Shown piece by piece: positions 32,113-36,506 of a DNA stretch of 36,506 bases (positions within the stretch are counted from its first letter, which is position 1; every line of letters begins with the position of its first letter). This stretch comes from Tenacibaculum gallaicum (lineage in GTDB: Bacteria; Bacteroidota; Bacteroidia; Flavobacteriales; Flavobacteriaceae): the NCBI RefSeq assembly GCF_003387615.1, contig NZ_QUNS01000010.1, forward strand, positions 54,720 to 91,225, written 5' to 3'. The notes beneath the pieces were generated by a model. That model was not told the origin of the DNA. It did not search any database and saw only the letters and a program-made list of their open reading frames with translations. The position numbers were made by a program, and so were the translations under genes.

Positions 32113-33927
32113 ATGATTATGTCAGAATTAACAAAAGATCTTTTACGCGGAGGGCAGTTCCTAGTAAAAGAAACAAAATGCGAAGATATATTTACTCCTG
32201 AAGATTTTTCAGAAGAGCAAACAATGATGCGTGATGCGGTTAAAGAATTTAACGACCGTGAAATCATTCCTCATAAAGACCGTTTTGAAAAGAAAGATTA
32301 TGCACTTACCGAAGAAACTATGCGTAAAGCTGGTGAATTAGGATTCTTAGGTGTAGCGGTTCCTGAAGCGTATGGCGGATTAGGAATGGGATTCGTTTCT
32401 ACAATGTTAACTTGTGATTACATTTCAAGTGGAACAGGATCTTTTAGTACTGCTTTTGGTGCACATACAGGTATTGGCACCATGCCAATTACTTTATATG
32501 GTACTGAAGAGCAAAAGCAAAAATATGTTCCTGCATTAGCTATGGGTGAACGTTTTGGAGCTTACTGTTTAACTGAACCAGGAGCAGGATCGGATGCTAA
32601 CTCAGGTAAAACTACTGCTGAGTTAACTGAAGACGGAAAGCACTATAAAATTAACGGACAAAAAATGTGGATTTCTAATGCAGGTTTTGCTGAAATCTTC
32701 ATCGTTTTTGCTCGTATCGAAGACGATAAAAACATTACTGGTTTTATCTTAGAATATGATAAGAACAATCCTAACGGAGTAACTTTAGGAGAAGAAGAAC
32801 ACAAATTAGGTATTCGTGCATCATCTACACGTCAGGTATTTTTCAACGATACGTTAATTCCTGCTGAAAATATGCTATCTGTTCGTGGTGGTGGATTCAA
32901 AATTGCCATGAACGCCTTAAACGTTGGTCGTATTAAATTAGCGGGGGCTTGTTTAGATTCTCAAAGAAGAATTATTAGCCACGCTGTAAACTATGCGAAT
33001 GAGCGTAAGCAATTTAAAACTCCTATTTCAGAGTTTGGTGCAATTAAAATGAAGTTAGCTGAAATGGCTACTAGCGCTTATGTTGGTGAGTCAGCATCAT
33101 ACAGAGCTGCTAAAAATATTGAAGATAGAATTGCTATTCGTGAAGCGGAAGGAAACTCTCATCAAGATGCAGAATTAAAAGGTGTTGAAGAGTATGCTAT
33201 TGAATGTTCAATCTTAAAAGTAGCTGTTTCTGAAGACGTACAAAACTGTGCTGATGAAGGAATTCAAATTTACGGAGGTATGGGATTCTCTGAAGAAACT
33301 CCAATGGAGTCTGCTTGGAGAGATGCTCGTATTGCTCGTATTTACGAAGGAACTAACGAAATTAACCGTTTATTATCGGTAGGAATGTTAGTTAAAAAAG
33401 CCATGAAAGGTCATGTAGATTTATTAAATCCTGCAATGGCAGTTCAAAACGAATTAATGGGAATTCCTTCTTTTGACACTCCAGATTATTCTGAATTATT
33501 CTCAGAAGAAAAAGAGATACTAGCTAAATTGAAGAAAGTATTCTTAATGGTAGCAGGGGCTGCATTACAAAAATTTGGTCCTGAATTAGAGCAACACCAA
33601 CAATTATTAACTGCTGCTTCAAATATTTTAATTGAAGTATACATGGCAGAGTCTGGAATCTTAAGAACTGAAAAGAACGTGAAGCGTTTTGGTGAAGATG
33701 CTCAAAAAGAACAGATTGCAATGGCTAAGTTATACTTATACAATGCTGTAGAAACTATTACTAAAAGCGCAAGAGAAGGAATTATTTCTTTCGCTGAAGG
33801 TGATGAGCAACGTATGATGTTAATGGGACTTAAGCGTTTTACTAAATACGCAAACTACCCTAACGTAGTGGAGTTACGTGACACAATCGCAGAAAAATTA
33901 AAAGCAGAAAATAAATACTGCTTCTAA
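32113..33927 (+). CDS. fadE: Acyl-CoA dehydrogenase (FadE-like)
   Basis: A 604-residue flavoprotein of the long acyl-CoA dehydrogenase type, in line with Bacillus FadE. It has the N-terminal helical domain, the FAD/substrate strand YCLTEPGAGSDANSGKTTAE, KMWISNAGFAEIFIVFARIE, the AGACLDSQRRIISHAVNYAN and ERKQFKTPISEFGAIKMKLA helices and the IYGGMGFSEETPMESAWRDA stretch with IARIYEGTNEINR, which contains the catalytic Glu of such enzymes. A C-terminal extension of about 150 residues is usual for this subgroup. It introduces the 2,3 double bond in acyl-CoA. ATG 32119 is an alternative start six bases downstream. It is last in the operon and followed by a terminator. Confidence 0.92.
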   Translation: MIMSELTKDLLRGGQFLVKETKCEDIFTPEDFSEEQTMMRDAVKEFNDREIIPHKDRFEKKDYALTEETMRKAGELGFLGVAVPEAYGGLGMGFVSTMLTCDYISSGTGSFSTAFGAHTGIGTMPITLYGTEEQKQKYVPALAMGERFGAYCLTEPGAGSDANSGKTTAELTEDGKHYKINGQKMWISNAGFAEIFIVFARIEDDKNITGFILEYDKNNPNGVTLGEEEHKLGIRASSTRQVFFNDTLIPAENMLSVRGGGFKIAMNALNVGRIKLAGACLDSQRRIISHAVNYANERKQFKTPISEFGAIKMKLAEMATSAYVGESASYRAAKNIEDRIAIREAEGNSHQDAELKGVEEYAIECSILKVAVSEDVQNCADEGIQIYGGMGFSEETPMESAWRDARIARIYEGTNEINRLLSVGMLVKKAMKGHVDLLNPAMAVQNELMGIPSFDTPDYSELFSEEKEILAKLKKVFLMVAGAALQKFGPELEQHQQLLTAASNILIEVYMAESGILRTEKNVKRFGEDAQKEQIAMAKLYLYNAVETITKSAREGIISFAEGDEQRMMLMGLKRFTKYANYPNVVELRDTIAEKLKAENKYCF

Positions 33928-33934
33928 ACATATT

Positions 33935-33973
33935 AAAACTACCTAATGTTGCTAACAAGCATAGGTAGTTTTT
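33935..33973 (+). terminator. Terminator of the fad operon
   Basis: AAAACTACCTA (33935-33945) pairs with TAGGTAGTTTT (33962-33972), followed by a further T. The loop holds a small inner pairing. Confidence 0.78.
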
Positions 33974-34023
33974 AAAATTTTTCTTCAACTTTTATAGGTT
34001 TTAGAATTTAGTTGTTTGTTTAA

Positions 34024-34058
34024 AAGATCGTCAAATTAGTTTTTGGCGGTCTTTTTTT
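34024..34058 (+). terminator. Second hairpin downstream of fadE
   Basis: AAGATCGTCAAA (34024-34035) pairs with TTTGGCGGTCTT (34042-34053) using two G-U pairs, followed by a T run. It may be a back-up terminator. The stretch from here to 34202 is AT-rich with no other gene visible. Confidence 0.6.
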
Positions 34059-34202
34059 ATGCTCTCAAAACACACTACTAATTCTATACACTACCATATC
34101 AACTTACTATAAAACTAAGAGTCTTAAGGTTTTCTTAAAACGTTTTTTTATATATTTAATGGTATATTTATTGTACCCGAATGCAAAAAAACACAAGATA
34201 GC

Positions 34203-35204
34203 ATGATAAAACTTAACACTACAGCACTACTAGGAATGGTTTTCTTAGCCATGGTTAGCTGTAAAAACGAAGCAAAAAAAACAGACGCGCAAGAGAACTC
34301 TAACCAAGAGACAGTTACTACAACGACCGATGTTACTGGAAACTACGTTTCTTCAGAATATGAAAAAAGAAATGAAGGATACGACTGGGTTTCTGTTACT
34401 GTAAAACCAGCCGCAAATGACAATATAAAAATTGCTGTTCGTTCGCGAGCTGACAAGAAAAAACCTACCTGTACTTTTGACGCTCTTGCTAAAAAAGCGA
34501 ATGACAGTACCTACAAAGCTGTTATAAACGATAAAACTGTAGTATTTTCTTTTAAAAACAAACAAATTTCTATTGCCACCGCAAATAAAGAAGACAATAG
34601 TTTCTTAAACTTTTACTGTTCTGGCGGTGGAAGTCTTGCAGGCTCGTACCATAAGATTGATGGTGATTTAGACCAAACGCAAATAGACAAAACCATTTTT
34701 AGAAAAAATGTGACCTTACAAGGAGTTGGCTTTAATATTTCTACTCAAAAAAATGGAATGGAAACCGAGTTAACAGTAGCTCCTTACGGGTTAGAAATTG
34801 ATAACTCAGCTGTTACTCAAAACATTGACGGTAATGTTGTTGATGTTGAAATTGAAGATTTAAACTCTGATGGTTCTCCAGAAGTATTAATTTATACACA
34901 ATCTGACGGAAGTGGAAGTTATGGTAACGTAATTGGATATTCTGTTAATAACAAAAAATCGATGAGTGAAATATACTTCCCTCCTATTACTGAAAACAAA
35001 GAATTGAGCAAAGGGTATATGGGGCATGATGAGTTTACCATTATTGAAACTACCTTAGCCCAACGTTTTCCTATTTATACAAAAGAAGATACCAATGCCA
35101 CCCCAACTGGTGGTACTAGACAAATTAACTATAAATTGGTTGATGGTGAAGCATCAAGAAAGTTTGTAGTAAAAAACTCAACTGACTTTAACACCAACAA
35201 TTAA
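34203..35204 (+). CDS. Exported lipoprotein, possibly a PliI-like lysozyme inhibitor
   Basis: A 333-residue lipoprotein: signal peptide MIKLNTTALLGMVFLAMVSC with lipidated Cys at residue 20, then a Lys/Thr/Glu-rich linker. The N-terminal half (about 45-150, GNYVSSEYEKRNEGYDWVSV onward) is a small beta domain with an internal CSGGG segment. The C-terminal half (VAPYGLEIDNSAVTQNIDG, VVDVEIEDLNSDGSPEVLIY) resembles the PliI family of i-type lysozyme inhibitors, though this is recalled rather than searched. If correct, it would protect the cell wall from animal lysozymes, sensible for a marine host-associated bacterium. A META lipoprotein follows 10 nt later, probably in the same operon. Confidence 0.55.
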   Translation: MIKLNTTALLGMVFLAMVSCKNEAKKTDAQENSNQETVTTTTDVTGNYVSSEYEKRNEGYDWVSVTVKPAANDNIKIAVRSRADKKKPTCTFDALAKKANDSTYKAVINDKTVVFSFKNKQISIATANKEDNSFLNFYCSGGGSLAGSYHKIDGDLDQTQIDKTIFRKNVTLQGVGFNISTQKNGMETELTVAPYGLEIDNSAVTQNIDGNVVDVEIEDLNSDGSPEVLIYTQSDGSGSYGNVIGYSVNNKKSMSEIYFPPITENKELSKGYMGHDEFTIIETTLAQRFPIYTKEDTNATPTGGTRQINYKLVDGEASRKFVVKNSTDFNTNN

Positions 35205-35214
35205 ACTATTTATT

Positions 35215-35643
35215 ATGAAAAAACTATCATTTTTATTCGCAACTATTCTATTAATCACAGTGTCTTGTACTAAAAAAGAGGCTGCTGATCAACTATACAA
35301 TACTACTTGGGAGCTAGAATACATTTCTGGACCAAGAATTGCTTTTGAGGGATTGTTTCCTGATAAAAAGCCACAACTTACGTTTGATAAAGAAACAAAG
35401 AAGGCTACAGGAAACAATGGTTGTAACGGTTATGCTGCTGAATTTACGTTAGGAGAAGAAGATGCTATTTCTTTTGGAGAACCAGGACCAACAACTATGA
35501 TGTACTGCGGACAAGGAGAACAAGAGTTTTTAAAAACCATTAAAAAAATAAACAAGTATAGTTTTGACTTAGAAGGAAAACTAAATTTATTAATGGACGA
35601 TGTAACCATGATGCGCTTTAAAAAAATAACTACTGAAGAATAA
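35215..35643 (+). CDS. META-domain lipoprotein (HslJ-like)
   Basis: A 142-residue lipoprotein with signal peptide MKKLSFLFATILLITVSC and Cys18 as the lipidation site. The META domain is clear: TTWELEYISGPRIAFEG, then PQLTFDKETKKATGNNGCNG and YAAEFTLGEEDAISFGEPGP, TTMMYCGQGEQEFLKTIKKI. META proteins (HslJ in E. coli) are linked to outer-membrane stability, heat and novobiocin tolerance. It follows the putative PliI-like gene by 10 nt, so both may form a cell-envelope defence pair. A hairpin terminator follows at 35686-35732. Confidence 0.85.
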   Translation: MKKLSFLFATILLITVSCTKKEAADQLYNTTWELEYISGPRIAFEGLFPDKKPQLTFDKETKKATGNNGCNGYAAEFTLGEEDAISFGEPGPTTMMYCGQGEQEFLKTIKKINKYSFDLEGKLNLLMDDVTMMRFKKITTEE

Positions 35644-35685
35644 TTCATAATAGTTGTTACTTTAAAAGAATTAATAACTTAGGGG

Positions 35686-35739
35686 AAACCTCATACTATA
35701 TAACCTTTTTTTGGTTTGTTGGTATGAGGTTTATTTTTT
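35686..35739 (+). terminator. Terminator after the META lipoprotein
   Basis: AAACCTCATAC (35686-35696) pairs with GTATGAGGTTT (35722-35732), then a T-rich tail. An inner AACC/GGTT pair can form in the loop. Confidence 0.7.
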
Positions 35740-35818
35740 ATTTCCAAAGGCAGCGTCCGCTAATAAGTATATAGTGAATGTTGGGTTGAATCCATACAGA
35801 TGTAAAAGCAGAGAACAT

Positions 35819-36343
35819 GCCGTGGCATCAGCGCCCCATGCCGTGGTGTCTGCGGAGCACGCCGTGATATCAGCGACCCGTGCCGTGGTGTCTTCGGAGC
35901 ATGCCGTGATATTAGCGACCCATGCCGCGGTGTTAGCGGAGCATGCCGTGATATCAGCGACCCGTGCCGCGGTGTTAGCGGAGCACGCCGTGATATTAGC
36001 AACCCGTGCCGTGGTGTCTGCGAAGCACGCCGTAGTATCAGCGACCCGTGCCGTAGTGTCTTCGGAGCATGCCGTGATATTAACGCCCCGTGCCGTGGTG
36101 TCTGCGGAGCATGCCGTGATATTAGCGACCCATGCCGTGGTGTCTGCGGAGTACGCCGTGATAGTAACGACCCGTGCCATGGTGTCTTCGGAGCATGCCG
36201 TGATATTAGCGACTCGTGCCGTGGTGTCTTCGGAGCACGCCGTGATATTAGCGACCCATGCCGTGGTGTCTTCGGAGCATGCCGTGATATTAGCGACCCG
36301 TGCCGTGGTGTCTTCGGAGCATGCCGTGATATTAGCGACCCGT
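35819..36343. repeat. GC-rich tandem array, 25 half-units of 21 bp (42-bp period)
   Basis: Twenty-five consecutive 21-bp blocks, each starting GCC and nearly all GCCGTG. Two types alternate: GCCGTGGTGTCTTCGGAGCA(T/C) and GCCGTGATATTAGCGACCCG(T), so the true period is 42 bp, with 12 of 21 positions shared between types. The consensus 42-mer has 26 G or C, far above the surroundings. A degenerate half-unit precedes it (35804-35818). The array is open in a plus frame (heptads AVVSSEH and AVILATR) and in a minus frame (ARVANITACSEDTT). Differences between copies fall on all three codon positions with no excess at the third, which argues against a protein under selection. The plus frame has no ATG ahead of the array and would have to start inside the terminator. 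Confidence 0.85.
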
Positions 36344-36411
36344 GCTACCTTTAATGACACTTAAAACATCTTTTATTCCCTAAATAGCTGAGCTTATGGG
36401 TTTCCGTAAGA

Positions 36412-36506
36412 GGGAGTATTCAATAAAGTGTGTCAACTTATTTTTAGTTTTCTATAAACCTTTTACCAAATTTAATAATTAATTCTTGTTTTATTCTATT
36501 CCAATT
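36412..36506 (-). mobile_element. Edge of a probable IS256-family insertion sequence
   Basis: GGGAGTATTCAATAAAGTGT (from 36412, continuing to about 36439) resembles the terminal inverted repeat style of IS256-family elements that I recall from Bacteroidota. It is followed inward by an open frame on the minus strand whose end looks like a Mutator-type transposase C-terminus. The 8 bases CCGTAAGA just outside could be one copy of a target duplication. Only one end is inside the window, so the call is tentative. Confidence 0.4.
36444..36506 (-). CDS. Partial transposase C-terminus (IS256/Mutator-like), runs off the window
   Basis: On the minus strand the last 20 codons before a TAA (complement of 36444-36446) read NWNRIKQELIIKFGKRFIEN, open to the window edge. 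The pattern Trp, then a hydrophobic Ile-Lys-Phe strand and a basic end is what Mutator-type transposases show at their C-terminus (as in NW...L..QLIIKF..R). The candidate terminal repeat lies just beyond the stop at the expected place. Only the last 20 residues are visible, so the family is inferred from pattern memory and context; it could also be the end of an unrelated gene. Confidence 0.4.
   Translation of the reverse strand, partial: NWNRIKQELIIKFGKRFIEN

Noticed and set aside
35819..36343. CRISPR array
   Set aside because: There are no unique spacers: units are contiguous 21-bp blocks, and no cas genes are near.
35711..36364. 217-residue plus-strand and 209-residue minus-strand frames over the tandem array as genes
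   Set aside because: The 21-bp period keeps several frames open at once. The plus frame begins with TTG inside a terminator hairpin, the minus frame with GTG; copy differences do not favour third codon positions. Kept as a repeat, not a gene.

Overview
The window looks like chromosomal DNA from a marine Flavobacteriaceae bacterium (Bacteroidota), possibly Tenacibaculum or a close relative. The signs are strong AT richness, near absence of Shine-Dalgarno sequences, TAnnTTTG-type -7 boxes upstream of some genes, Bacteroidota-typical families (DUF2851, fused two-component E1 dehydrogenase, META lipoproteins, short cysteine-rich double-glycine peptides) and convergent genes separated by bidirectional hairpin terminators. 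The genus is an inference; no rRNA or tRNA is present.

Region 1 (1-3530) is a secreted-peptide island. It holds six intact small genes and two broken ones that share a 23-residue leader ending in Gly-Gly but have unrelated cores carrying six cysteines each (four in one). A HlyD-type export adaptor sits among them. Five transcription units each begin with a repeated element that can fold as a small H-type pseudoknot, and several end in hairpins. No peptidase-ABC transporter lies inside the window. The smallest gene (2993-3136) and both broken copies are easily missed.

Region 2 (3530-18830) is mostly housekeeping: a LOG-family hydrolase, a 940-residue M1-like protein that has lost all its catalytic residues, fused branched-chain 2-oxoacid dehydrogenase E1, an SH3-domain lipoprotein, DUF2851, a nitroreductase, a sodium:solute symporter, a YciI/small basic protein/cupin operon, a TrkH-type potassium transporter and a LysE exporter divergent from a LysR regulator.

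Region 3 (18830-22665) is an oxidative-stress block: 2-Cys peroxiredoxin, thioredoxin and a small partner on the minus strand, divergent from katG.

Region 4 (22685-27292, minus strand) has a sigma-54-type response regulator without a DNA-binding domain, an MscS channel and a NatAB-like ABC exporter.

Region 5 (27411-33972) is a fatty-acid beta-oxidation operon: a MarR regulator with two palindromic operators over its own promoter, then fadN, fadA and fadE homologues. A four-helix-bundle gene with flanking inverted repeats is wedged between fadN and fadA, and a similar repeat without a gene lies between fadA and fadE.

Region 6 (34203-36506) has two lipoproteins, a GC-rich 21/42-bp tandem repeat array foreign to its surroundings, and the edge of what looks like an IS256-family element running off the window.

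The best candidates for something undescribed are the peptide island with its shared pseudoknot-like leader, the four-helix-bundle/inverted-repeat insertion, the catalytically dead M1 protein and the GC-rich array.
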